Assembly: GCA_015057625.1 (NCBI GenBank)
Contig: SVDZ01000015.1
Span: 1-57,568, forward strand
Length of the DNA stretch: 57,568 nt
DNA from: Lachnospiraceae bacterium
Lineage (GTDB): Bacteria; Bacillota; Clostridia; Lachnospirales; Lachnospiraceae
Direction of reading: 5' to 3'
Shown: positions 1 to 6,836 of the stretch, in pieces
How the letters are laid out: the number at the start of each line of letters is the position of its first letter
How positions within the stretch are numbered: the first letter of the stretch is position 1
Program-made: the position numbers and the translations under genes
Notes under the pieces: generated by a model
Seen by the model: only the letters and a program-made list of their open reading frames with translations
Databases searched by the model: none
What the model was told of the DNA's origin: nothing

Positions 1-127
1 ATTCTTGATTTTAGTACGTAATCCCCAGAACAATTTTACGTACTTTTTTGTAGATTCTTGATTTTAGTACGTAATCCTCGGAACAATTTTACGTACCTTT
101 TTGTAGATTCTTGATTTTAGTACGTAA
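1..127 (-). repeat. TTACGTAC palindrome array, left copy (cut by window edge)
   Basis: Three direct copies of a unit carrying GTACGTAA occur at 14, 67 and 120, a 53-bp period. Within each unit GTACGTAA and TTACGTAC form an imperfect inverted repeat. This is the reverse-complement counterpart of the seven-unit array at 20435-20790, and both arrays share the same flank of about 33 bp before a 28-bp boundary site (here 147-174). The array lies downstream of the cotJ operon, and no coding sequence is seen in it. It continues beyond the window's left edge. Confidence 0.85.
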
Positions 128-146
128 TCTTCTATCTTGTATCTTC

Positions 147-174
147 GTTTCCCCAAACTATAGGTTATGAAACG
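147..174. repeat. 28-bp boundary site (11+6+11)
   Basis: The left arm is GTTTCCCCAAA, the centre CTATAG and the right arm GTTATGAAACG. It is one of nine similar quasi-palindromic sites in the window that punctuate repeat modules. This one closes the TTACGTAC array against the 3' end of cotJC, 7 bp before its stop codon. Confidence 0.7.
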
Positions 175-180
175 TTAACA

Positions 181-780
181 TTAACTGCAGGGGCCGGATG
201 GGTTGAAGGCGTAATAGTTTTTCTTGTTCATTTCTTCTGTTACCATGCGAAGAGCTTCGCCAAATCTTTGGAAGTGTACAATTTCACGCTGCCTTAAAAA
301 TCTGATTGGATCTGCAACTTCGGAATCTTTTACCAGAGTAAGGATGTTATCATAAGTTGTTCTTGCTTTTTGCTCGGCAGCCATATCTTCGAATAAATCC
401 GTTATTGGATCGCCTTTGGATTGGAGGTATGCAGCAGTAAATGGTGTACCACTGGCTCCTTGAGGATAGACTCCTAAGGTGTGGTCGACAAAATATTTAT
501 CAAAGCCCTGCTTCTTGATTTCTTCAGAAGTCAGATTTCTTGTAAGTTGATGAACTATTGCTCCAATCATCTCTAAATGTGCTAGTTCCTCAGTTCCAAT
601 ATCATTTAAAAGACCGGCAACTCGTTTGTTTTTAAAAGCAAATTTCTGGGAAAGGTATCTGAGTGAGGCGCCAAGTTCTCCGTCTGGACCTCCGTACTGG
701 CTAATGATAAACTGAGCCATCTTCGGGTTTGTAATATTTATATTAACCGGATACTGTAATCTCTTTTCATAATCCCACAT
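181..780 (-). CDS. cotJC: Spore coat protein CotJC (manganese-catalase family)
   Basis: The 199-residue product belongs to the CotJC/manganese-catalase family, a four-helix ferritin-like fold found in the spore coat. Visible support includes the N-terminal MWDYEKRLQYPV block, the helix with GGPDGELGASLRYL and the metal-site helix NDIGTEELAHLEMIGA, which holds the Glu and His residues typical of the di-manganese centre. A second helix with QREIVHFQRFGEA supplies further Glu/His ligands. The length matches the family. It is the last gene of a cotJA-cotJB-cotJC operon and starts 3 bp after the cotJB stop. It is expected to be made in the mother cell during sporulation. Whether it is active as a catalase cannot be judged from sequence. 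Confidence 0.95.
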   Translation of the reverse strand: MWDYEKRLQYPVNINITNPKMAQFIISQYGGPDGELGASLRYLSQKFAFKNKRVAGLLNDIGTEELAHLEMIGAIVHQLTRNLTSEEIKKQGFDKYFVDHTLGVYPQGASGTPFTAAYLQSKGDPITDLFEDMAAEQKARTTYDNILTLVKDSEVADPIRFLRQREIVHFQRFGEALRMVTEEMNKKNYYAFNPSGPCS

Positions 781-783
781 AAA

Positions 784-1041
784 TTAATCATCTCCTTCCC
801 AAGGCATTTTGCCTTCATTCCAGTTCCAATCGTTGTTTTCAATAGAAGAATAAGCAGATATTATACCGTATTTACTGTTGTACTCATCGTGAAGGCGTAG
901 AAATGTATTGTGAAGTCTTTCGTAATAATTAATGGCTTCAGTGCAGTTTGGATGTGTGTCTAGAAAAAGTTTGCAGTCATAAAGAGAAAAGCAAATCTGC
1001 ATAATAGATTTTTTTAGATTCTTTTTTTCGCCGTTATTCAT
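784..1041 (-). CDS. cotJB: Spore coat protein CotJB
   Basis: This 85-residue protein has the CotJB pattern: an N-terminal helix ending in MQICFSLYDCKLFLDTHPNC, a middle NYYERLH segment and a C-terminal W-rich tail with WNWNEGKMPWEGDD. CotJB is a small coat component encoded with CotJA and CotJC. The start codon overlaps the last 8 bp of cotJA, and a GGGAGGA ribosome site lies just upstream inside cotJA, so translational coupling is likely. Confidence 0.92.
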   Translation of the reverse strand: MNNGEKKNLKKSIMQICFSLYDCKLFLDTHPNCTEAINYYERLHNTFLRLHDEYNSKYGIISAYSSIENNDWNWNEGKMPWEGDD

Positions 1042-1333
1042 TTCCTATATTCCTCCCAATCCAAGGTTTGTATAAATCTGCAAAAATAGTTCCTTTTGAC
1101 AGTGCTTCCTGAGGGTCATATATATTGTTCCAGTTTTGCCATGGAAGATATGACATGCCAATTTCCATTGTATCCACAGGGGAGTCACCTAGGTTGCAGT
1201 CAGAATTCTGACATGGACAAGATGCAGAAGGAACCTCTTCTGCAGAGTTGTTGTTATATGATTGATTTCTTGCAGAAATATTTCCGCGATATAGGGGTGA
1301 ACGAATATAATTATTATAGTTGTTGCAACTCAT
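1034..1333 (-). CDS. cotJA: Spore coat-associated protein CotJA
   Basis: The 99-residue protein is the first gene of the cotJ operon. The C-terminal half carries the CotJA signature: MSYLPWQNW, then YDPQEALSKGTIFADLYKPWIG. The N-terminal half is Asn/Tyr/Ser-rich with Cys residues (CPCQNSDC), which is common in coat proteins. I chose the ATG at 1333 over an upstream TTG because a TTGGAG ribosome site lies at proper spacing before it. It overlaps cotJB by 8 bp. A sigma-E-like promoter is seen about 30 bp upstream. Confidence 0.9.
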   Translation of the reverse strand: MSCNNYNNYIRSPLYRGNISARNQSYNNNSAEEVPSASCPCQNSDCNLGDSPVDTMEIGMSYLPWQNWNNIYDPQEALSKGTIFADLYKPWIGRNIGNE

Positions 1334-1362
1334 ATAAAACTCCAATAGGTTTATTCATTATT

Positions 1363-1391
1363 ATAATATGCAAAGGGAAGAACAATGTGAC
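1363..1391 (-). promoter_or_regulatory. Sigma-E-like sporulation promoter for cotJABC
   Basis: On the minus strand a -35 element GTCACATT is followed after 13 bp by a -10 element CATATTAT. This fits the sigma-E pattern (GKCATATT, 13-15 bp, CATACANT) in most positions, and it sits 30 bp upstream of the cotJA start. Assignment to sigma-E rather than sigma-G or sigma-K is by pattern and by gene identity. Confidence 0.65.
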
Positions 1392-1438
1392 AATAAATAC
1401 TGAGGTTCAAGACTCGTGAGCTAGCCTTGAATTAGAAC

Positions 1439-1472
1439 AAAAAAAGAAGCTGTACAGATGTACAACTTCTTT
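1439..1472 (-). terminator. Intrinsic terminator of tRNA-Gln
   Basis: On the minus strand an AAGAAG/CTTCTT stem, extended by a TGTACA-rich stem, is followed by a run of seven T. It lies directly after the tRNA 3' end. Confidence 0.75.
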
Positions 1473-1475
1473 AAA

Positions 1476-1547
1476 CTGGCCCACAAGGATTCGAACCTTG
1501 AAATGCTGGAGTCAGAGTCCAGTGCCTTACCATTTGGCGATGGGCCA
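1476..1547 (-). tRNA. tRNA-Gln (anticodon CTG)
   Basis: A 72-nt cloverleaf is read on the minus strand. The acceptor arms are TGGCCCA and TGGGCCA with discriminator G. The anticodon stem is CTGGA/TCCAG with a 7-nt loop CTCTGAC, giving anticodon CTG at 1513-1515, which reads the Gln codon CAG. The T-arm contains GGTTCGAATCC. No CCA is encoded. It stands alone and has its own terminator. Confidence 0.96.
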
Positions 1548-1730
1548 TCAGTCTTGCGACGAAAAATATAATATCATATATGATTGCTAATTGCAAGAGT
1601 TTTTATAAAAAAATTTAATTAACAGATATAATTGAGTCTTTTAGCAATGAAAACTCCGGATGTGAGAAGAAAAAGAATGTTAAAAAAATGCAAATTTTAC
1701 TTGTTGTGGCTAGTTGGCAGGGTTTATCCC

Positions 1731-1760
1731 TTGCATTGAACTTACAAAATAAGTTATACT
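1731..1760 (+). promoter_or_regulatory. Probable sigma-A promoter for the phosphofructokinase gene
   Basis: TTGCAT and TATACT are separated by 18 bp, about 87 bp upstream of the ATG. Nothing else recognisable is seen between the tRNA (1547) and the gene apart from AT-rich sequence. Confidence 0.55.
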
Positions 1761-1846
1761 AGTTTTTGTCGAATAGAACGAAAGACAAAGGCTTTTTGAA
1801 ATTCACGAAAGGAGTGCGGATTAGATAATTAATCTGCAGATTATTT

Positions 1847-3094
1847 ATGGAAAAGAAAAATTGCGTAGTTGCACAGTCAGGTGGACCTACAGTTGCCATT
1901 AACTCAAGTCTTGCAGGTGTCATTCAGGGCGTAATTGACACTGGCTATTATGAAAAAGTATATGGATCAATTCATGGAGTTATGGGATTGCTTAATGACA
2001 ATCTTATGGATTGTACATTGAAGGCAAGAGAGGTACCAAACTTTATAGAACTGTTAAAGAAGTCGCCATCTATGTATCTTGGTTCTTGCAGATACCAGTT
2101 ACCGGATTATGATGATGACGATGCACAGTATGCATTTATTTTTAAGAAGTTTAAAGAATATAATATTGGAGCATTCTTCTATATTGGAGGAAATGATTCA
2201 ATGGACACTGTAGATAAACTTAGCAAATACGGTGAGACTATCGGAAGTGATGTGCGAATTATCGGAATCCCAAAGACGATAGACAATGATTTGTGTATTA
2301 CTGATCACACACCGGGATTTGGTTCGGCAGCAAAATATGTTGCATCAACTTTACTTGAAATTGGTCATGACACATCAATCTATCCAATCAAGAGTATTAC
2401 TATTGTTGAGATTATGGGACGTGATGCGGGATGGCTTGCAGGCTCATCTATTCTTGCAAGGAATTCATACAATGCAGCACCTCATCTAGTATATCTTCCT
2501 GAAGTACCATTTAATCAGGAACAGTTTCTTGAGGATGTTAAGGAAGCTATAAAGAAATATAACAATGTCGTTATTGCTGTTTCAGAGGGAATCAAAGACG
2601 CAAACGGAAAGTACATTAGTGCATCTACAGCTGTAGAGGATACATTCGGACACAGTCAGTTAAGCGGAACAGGAAAGTGCCTTGAGTACATTATCAAGCA
2701 GAATATGCAGATTAAGGTACGTTCTGTTGAAATCAATATTTTACAGAGAAGTGCAGCACATATTTCTTCTGTTACCGATATCGGTGAGGCTTTCCGCCTG
2801 GGATACAATGCAGTTAATTACGCAATCCAGGGAGAGACAGGAATAATGGTTACTCTCAAGAGAAGAGATTCTAAAGAGTACAATGTCGACATAGACAAGA
2901 CACCTGTTGAGAATGTTGCAGGACTTGTAAAACATGTTCCACGTGAATGGATTAATGAGAGAGGAAATAATATGACAGAAGAATTCTTCAATTATGTATA
3001 TCCTCTTATTCAGGGTGAACCGGTGGTTCCATACAAAAACGGAATTCCGGATTATCTCGATGTGGCACATTTATATCCTTCTGAAAATGAATAA
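1847..3094 (+). CDS. 6-phosphofructokinase, pyrophosphate-dependent type
   Basis: The 415-residue cytoplasmic enzyme phosphorylates fructose 6-phosphate to fructose 1,6-bisphosphate in glycolysis. The N-terminal phosphate-binding loop is SGGPTVAINSS (about 11-21). GGNDS (114-118) has Asp at the position that distinguishes PPi from ATP use, and IPKTIDNDL (141-149) has Lys where ATP enzymes have Gly. Both substitutions are diagnostic of PPi-dependent enzymes, which make the step reversible. The length (about 400-420) also fits PPi-PFK rather than the 320-residue ATP form. Start choice: no in-frame start lies upstream before a stop, yet the only good Shine-Dalgarno (AAAGGAG, 1808-1814) is 32 nt from the ATG. 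The GATTA/TAATC hairpin between them may bring it closer. The aldolase for the next step is encoded at 4758. Confidence 0.93.
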   Translation: MEKKNCVVAQSGGPTVAINSSLAGVIQGVIDTGYYEKVYGSIHGVMGLLNDNLMDCTLKAREVPNFIELLKKSPSMYLGSCRYQLPDYDDDDAQYAFIFKKFKEYNIGAFFYIGGNDSMDTVDKLSKYGETIGSDVRIIGIPKTIDNDLCITDHTPGFGSAAKYVASTLLEIGHDTSIYPIKSITIVEIMGRDAGWLAGSSILARNSYNAAPHLVYLPEVPFNQEQFLEDVKEAIKKYNNVVIAVSEGIKDANGKYISASTAVEDTFGHSQLSGTGKCLEYIIKQNMQIKVRSVEINILQRSAAHISSVTDIGEAFRLGYNAVNYAIQGETGIMVTLKRRDSKEYNVDIDKTPVENVAGLVKHVPREWINERGNNMTEEFFNYVYPLIQGEPVVPYKNGIPDYLDVAHLYPSENE

Positions 3095-3185
3095 GCGATA
3101 GTAATTGAAAAGGATATTAAGTTATAACTAAGTAACGATTAAATATTAAGTAGGATAATTTTAATAATTGAAAGGGGTAAATTAT

Positions 3186-4619
3186 ATGATTAAAATATCT
3201 GACAACATTAAGAAAGTATTTGCATCGGCAACAGTTTTGTCTGTAGCATTTTGCGGTGCAGTAGTGATGTCAAACGTAAACGCTAAAGATGTAAATGCTG
3301 ATTCGGTAGGTTACAATTTAGTTTGGAGTGACGAGTTTGAGGGCGATTCTCTCGACAGAAATACGTGGGAACCACTTATTGGAAATGGTGCAGTTCATCA
3401 CAATCCGGGATGGGGAAATAACGAACTTGAATATTACACAGGAAATGAAGGCGAGGATGGAAATATTCTTGTATCAAAGGGAACACTCAAGATTATTCCT
3501 AAAGAAGAAGTTGTGGAGAGTGACGAAGGAACTTTTAAGTATACTTCAACACGTATGGTTACAGCTGGAAAACAGTCTTTCAAATACGGAAAGATTGAAG
3601 CGAGAATCAAACTTCCTTCGGTTGACGGTTTGTGGCCTGCATTCTGGATGATGGGAAAAGATGTCAAAGAGGGATGGCCATACTGTGGAGAAATCGATAT
3701 TTTAGAAACATGGAATACAGATCAGTTAGTACAGTCGGCATGGCACTGGTATGATGATTATCACCCAACCAAACCAAATTGGAATATGTATGTGGCAAGA
3801 CAGATGAATGACAGAATGTCTTTGTTCAAAGGCTTCGACAAAACAAAATGGCATACATACGGTGTGATTTGGACAAAAGATACTATGGAATTTACTGTAG
3901 ATGACAAGGTATATTACACACAAAAGATTGATGGCTCTATGACAGAGGCAAACAACGAATACTATTTCCTGTTAAATGTTGCGGTAGGCGGAAATCTTAC
4001 GTTTGGTAAACTTCCTGTAAAGGGATCACTTACACCTGACAAGGCTGCCATGGAGGTTGATTATGTTCGTGTTTACCAGATGAATGGAACAGGAGCTACT
4101 CACACAAGTACATGGAATGAATCAAGTAAGAAGAGTGTTCCTCAGTACAATGTACTTGTTAAAAATGATAACAAGACAGTAATCAATGAAAAGGTATATC
4201 AGGGAGCTACATTAAAGCTTTCTGCTCCTGTTAAGAGCAAATACTTATTTAACAATTGGATTGCTACAAATGGAAATGTTATTACAAATAATACAAGAAT
4301 AACAAGTGACATTGTTGTAAATGCAAACTGGAAGAAAGTTACTGTTGCGAAGGCAAAGATTAAAAAGCTTTCAGCAGGTAAGAAGATTGCAAAAGTAAAA
4401 GTTAACTGCTCAGGTGCAAAAGGAATACAGGTTAAGTACAGTCTCAAAAAATCATTTAGGAAAGCGTCTACTAAAACTGTTGACGGAAAATCAATTACTA
4501 TCACAAAACTTAAATCAGGAAAGAAGTATTATGTGAAAGCCAGAGCCTATAAATTAGATTCTAAAAAAGAAAAAGTATTTGGAAAATGGAGCGCAGCAAA
4601 GAAAGTTGTTGTCAAATAA
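3186..4619 (+). CDS. Secreted glycoside hydrolase family 16 (laminarinase-type beta-glucanase)
   Basis: The product is a predicted secreted endo-beta-glucanase of 477 residues. A signal peptide occupies about 1-34 (basic start, hydrophobic core, cleavage after VNA or NADS). The GH16 domain follows at about 40-295, with WSDEFEGDSLD, the catalytic motif E169-I-D171-I-L-E174 (nucleophile, helper and acid/base) in the ExDxxE spacing typical of laminarinases, and a closing MEVDYVRVYQ strand. Next comes a repeat of the InlB B/Listeria-Bacteroides type (about 320-385, ending VVNANWKK). Last is a basic C-terminal fibronectin-III-like domain (about 390-477, YYVKARAY...WSAAKKV) that recurs in two other secreted proteins of this window. 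The ATG at 3186 has AAAGGGG at 3171-3177; the upstream in-frame TTG lacks a site. Likely role: degrading beta-1,3- or mixed-linkage glucans. Exact specificity is not known. Confidence 0.9.
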   Translation: MIKISDNIKKVFASATVLSVAFCGAVVMSNVNAKDVNADSVGYNLVWSDEFEGDSLDRNTWEPLIGNGAVHHNPGWGNNELEYYTGNEGEDGNILVSKGTLKIIPKEEVVESDEGTFKYTSTRMVTAGKQSFKYGKIEARIKLPSVDGLWPAFWMMGKDVKEGWPYCGEIDILETWNTDQLVQSAWHWYDDYHPTKPNWNMYVARQMNDRMSLFKGFDKTKWHTYGVIWTKDTMEFTVDDKVYYTQKIDGSMTEANNEYYFLLNVAVGGNLTFGKLPVKGSLTPDKAAMEVDYVRVYQMNGTGATHTSTWNESSKKSVPQYNVLVKNDNKTVINEKVYQGATLKLSAPVKSKYLFNNWIATNGNVITNNTRITSDIVVNANWKKVTVAKAKIKKLSAGKKIAKVKVNCSGAKGIQVKYSLKKSFRKASTKTVDGKSITITKLKSGKKYYVKARAYKLDSKKEKVFGKWSAAKKVVVK

Positions 4620-4682
4620 TGTGGATATAAGTTTACATAAGTGTCAAAATGACAATTTTTTCACAAAATAGAGTTATTTGTA

Positions 4683-4711
4683 TTTTCAATATTGAGAAAA
4701 TAGGTTATAAT
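4683..4711 (+). promoter_or_regulatory. Probable promoter of fba
   Basis: A perfect -10 TATAAT (4706-4711) lies 17 bp after a weak -35 TTTTCA, 46 bp upstream of the aldolase start. Confidence 0.5.
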
Positions 4712-4757
4712 CAAAAAAGTTAGTGTTTAACTCAAATAAAACATTTGGAGGTATATT

Positions 4758-5624
4758 ATGTTAGTTTCAGCTAAAGAAATGTTAGAAAAAGCAAGAGATG
4801 GTAAGTACGCAGTAGGACAGTTCAATATCAACAACCTTGAGTGGACAAAGTCTATTTTATTAACAGCACAGGAATTAAAGTCACCTGTTATCTTAGGTGT
4901 ATCTGAAGGTGCTGGTAAGTACATGACAGGATATAAGACAGTTGTAGGTATGGTTAACGGAATGATCGAAGAACTTGGAATCACAGTTCCTGTAGCTCTT
5001 CACTTAGATCACGGTTCATACGAAGGATGTTTAGCATGTGTTGAGGCTGGTTTCTCATCAATCATGTTCGACGGATCACATTATCCAATCGAGGAGAACA
5101 TCCAGAAAACTACAGAATTAATTAAAATCGCAAACGAAAAGGGAATGTCTCTTGAAGCTGAAGTTGGTTCAATCGGTGGAGAAGAAGACGGAGTTATCGG
5201 TAAGGGTGAGTGCGCTGATCCTGATGAGTGTAAGGCAGTTGCAGATCTTGGCGTAACAATGTTAGCAGCAGGTATCGGAAACATCCACGGTAAATATCCA
5301 GAAAACTGGGAAGGATTAAGCTTTGATACATTAGCAGCTATCAAAGAAAAAGTTGGTGATATGCCATTAGTACTTCACGGAGGTACAGGTATTCCTGAAG
5401 ATATGATTAAGAAAGCTATCTCTCTTGGAGTAGCAAAGATCAACGTTAATACAGAATGTCAGCTTGCATTTGCAGAAGCTACAAGAAAGTACGTTGAAGC
5501 TGGTAAGGACTTAGAAGGAAAAGGATTTGATCCTCGTAAGTTATTAGCACCAGGTGCTGAAGCTATCAAGGCTACAGTTAAAGAAAAAATGGAATTATTT
5601 GGTTCAATCGGAAAAGCTGAGTAA
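4758..5624 (+). CDS. fba: Fructose-1,6-bisphosphate aldolase, class II
   Basis: The 288-residue cytoplasmic zinc enzyme cleaves fructose 1,6-bisphosphate to dihydroxyacetone phosphate and glyceraldehyde 3-phosphate. Class II features are visible in order: the HLDHG motif near residue 76-80 with the zinc-binding His, a second ligand block (EAEVGSIGGEEDG), GIGNIHGKYP with the next His, and VLHGGTGIPE with the third His and the phosphate-binding glycines, followed by INVNTECQLAF. The GGAGG site at 4746 is well placed. It is a single-gene unit, closed by a strong terminator, and biased codon use suggests high expression. The annotation is firm at family level; tagatose-bisphosphate aldolases are close relatives. 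Confidence 0.94.
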   Translation: MLVSAKEMLEKARDGKYAVGQFNINNLEWTKSILLTAQELKSPVILGVSEGAGKYMTGYKTVVGMVNGMIEELGITVPVALHLDHGSYEGCLACVEAGFSSIMFDGSHYPIEENIQKTTELIKIANEKGMSLEAEVGSIGGEEDGVIGKGECADPDECKAVADLGVTMLAAGIGNIHGKYPENWEGLSFDTLAAIKEKVGDMPLVLHGGTGIPEDMIKKAISLGVAKINVNTECQLAFAEATRKYVEAGKDLEGKGFDPRKLLAPGAEAIKATVKEKMELFGSIGKAE

Positions 5625-5650
5625 TCATTTTTTGCATTAGATTATTATTG

Positions 5651-5691
5651 GGGCTGTTGCACTAACTGCTGTTAGGCAACGCCCTTTTTTG
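5651..5691 (+). terminator. Strong intrinsic terminator of fba
   Basis: A composite stem pairs GGGC with GCCC, GTTGC with GCAAC and CTAAC with GTTAG around a TGCT loop, and six T follow. Confidence 0.9.
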
Positions 5692-5717
5692 TCATGGTAT
5701 CGCTACAGGAGGAAAAG

Positions 5718-6560
5718 ATGGCTAATAAGATATACAATACAGTCAGAACTGTTGTTATTATTGGCGCATGTGTAGGATTTACATTTGCATCATACAGACT
5801 GACCAAATCATATCTTGGGTATAAAAGTGCGGATGCTGCTTATGAAGAAATAGACAATATGTTTTTGCAGGCTCAAAATGAAGATGAGGCAGAAAATGAG
5901 TCAGGGGAGCAGGCAACCAATGAGCAGGGACAGCTGGTTGAAGAGACAAATGCGTCAGCCGAGTTGGGGTATGAGTCTACTGTGAAAGAGTGGCATTGGG
6001 ATTATGATGCTATGCGCAAGTATAACGCTGAAGCGGTAGGTTATATAAAACTGAACGATAGCAGAATTCAGTATCCTATTTGCCAGCATTCAGATAACGA
6101 ATATTATCTGACTCACGGATCAAACAGGGCGTCGAACGGAAACGGAGCCATTTTCATTGATGCAAGAATTCAAGGTGGTCTTGATGCTGATCATTGCATC
6201 ATTTACGGACATGATATGATGGATGGTTCTATGTTTGCTGGATTGCTTCAATATGCAAATACTAAGTTTTGTAAAACTCATAAGGTTTTTGATATTTATG
6301 TGGGGTACAGGCATTATAGATACTATGTATTTGCATCTTTCAAAGGTGATGCTAAAGATGAGAATATATACAAAATGGGCTTTGAAGACGAAGAAGATTA
6401 TGATAAATGGGTAACAAGATGTATTTCAAAGAGCGCATTTAATTATGGAATTACAAAACCTAAAATGGGTGATAAGACTATTCTTCTGTCTACATGCATG
6501 AATGACAAGTATAGCAGATATATTGTCACTCTTGTAAGAGGCGAAGAGGTTGTGGACTAA
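5718..6560 (+). CDS. srtB: Class B sortase
   Basis: This membrane-anchored transpeptidase of 280 residues covalently attaches sorted proteins to the cell wall. It has an N-terminal transmembrane anchor (about 10-30), an acidic Glu/Gln-rich linker (about 45-85) and a catalytic domain. Class B features are NGAIFIDAR, catalytic His165 in IYGHDMMDG, catalytic Cys260 in LLSTCMND, and the Arg in SRYIVTLVR. The ATG at 5718 has AGGAGG at 5708-5713; an upstream in-frame start has none. It stands alone between two terminators. No protein with a recognisable LPXTG or NPQTN sorting motif plus hydrophobic tail was found in this window, so its substrates must lie elsewhere. Confidence 0.93.
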   Translation: MANKIYNTVRTVVIIGACVGFTFASYRLTKSYLGYKSADAAYEEIDNMFLQAQNEDEAENESGEQATNEQGQLVEETNASAELGYESTVKEWHWDYDAMRKYNAEAVGYIKLNDSRIQYPICQHSDNEYYLTHGSNRASNGNGAIFIDARIQGGLDADHCIIYGHDMMDGSMFAGLLQYANTKFCKTHKVFDIYVGYRHYRYYVFASFKGDAKDENIYKMGFEDEEDYDKWVTRCISKSAFNYGITKPKMGDKTILLSTCMNDKYSRYIVTLVRGEEVVD

Positions 6561-6742
6561 TCAAATCTAATAATTATTAATAACATTAATAATGTTGGTT
6601 AATAATGTTAACTGAGATGAGAGTTAACTTTAGTTATTTAAGAAATGAATTTATTTCTTAAGGTAAAATGCAATATAACTTAATAAAATTAAGTAGCGAG
6701 TTTAAAGTGTTCTTTTCAGAGAGGAGAACACTTTATTTTTTT
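6561..6742 (+). promoter_or_regulatory. Hairpin-rich leader with terminator upstream of glnN
   Basis: Several inverted repeats follow one another: GTTAACT/AGTTAAC around a short purine loop, TTAAGAAAT/ATTTCTTAA with a 6-nt loop, and finally AAAGTGTTCT/AGAACACTTT followed by seven T (6704-6742). The last is a clear terminator. It may simply end srtB transcription, or with the preceding hairpins it may act as an attenuator for glnN. No known riboswitch class was recognised. Confidence 0.6.
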
Positions 6743-6836
6743 AAGAAAAAGGGTTGCGGAGAGTGAATTTTGCCACTATAATGGTAGATGTTGCGTTGGC
6801 GACAGGAAAAATATGTTAGAAATGAAAGGAATAAAA

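Noticed and set aside
6600..6700. ANTAR-protein target hairpins before glnN
   Set aside because: The hairpin loops do not show the required A1/G4 hexaloop pair, so no such claim is made.
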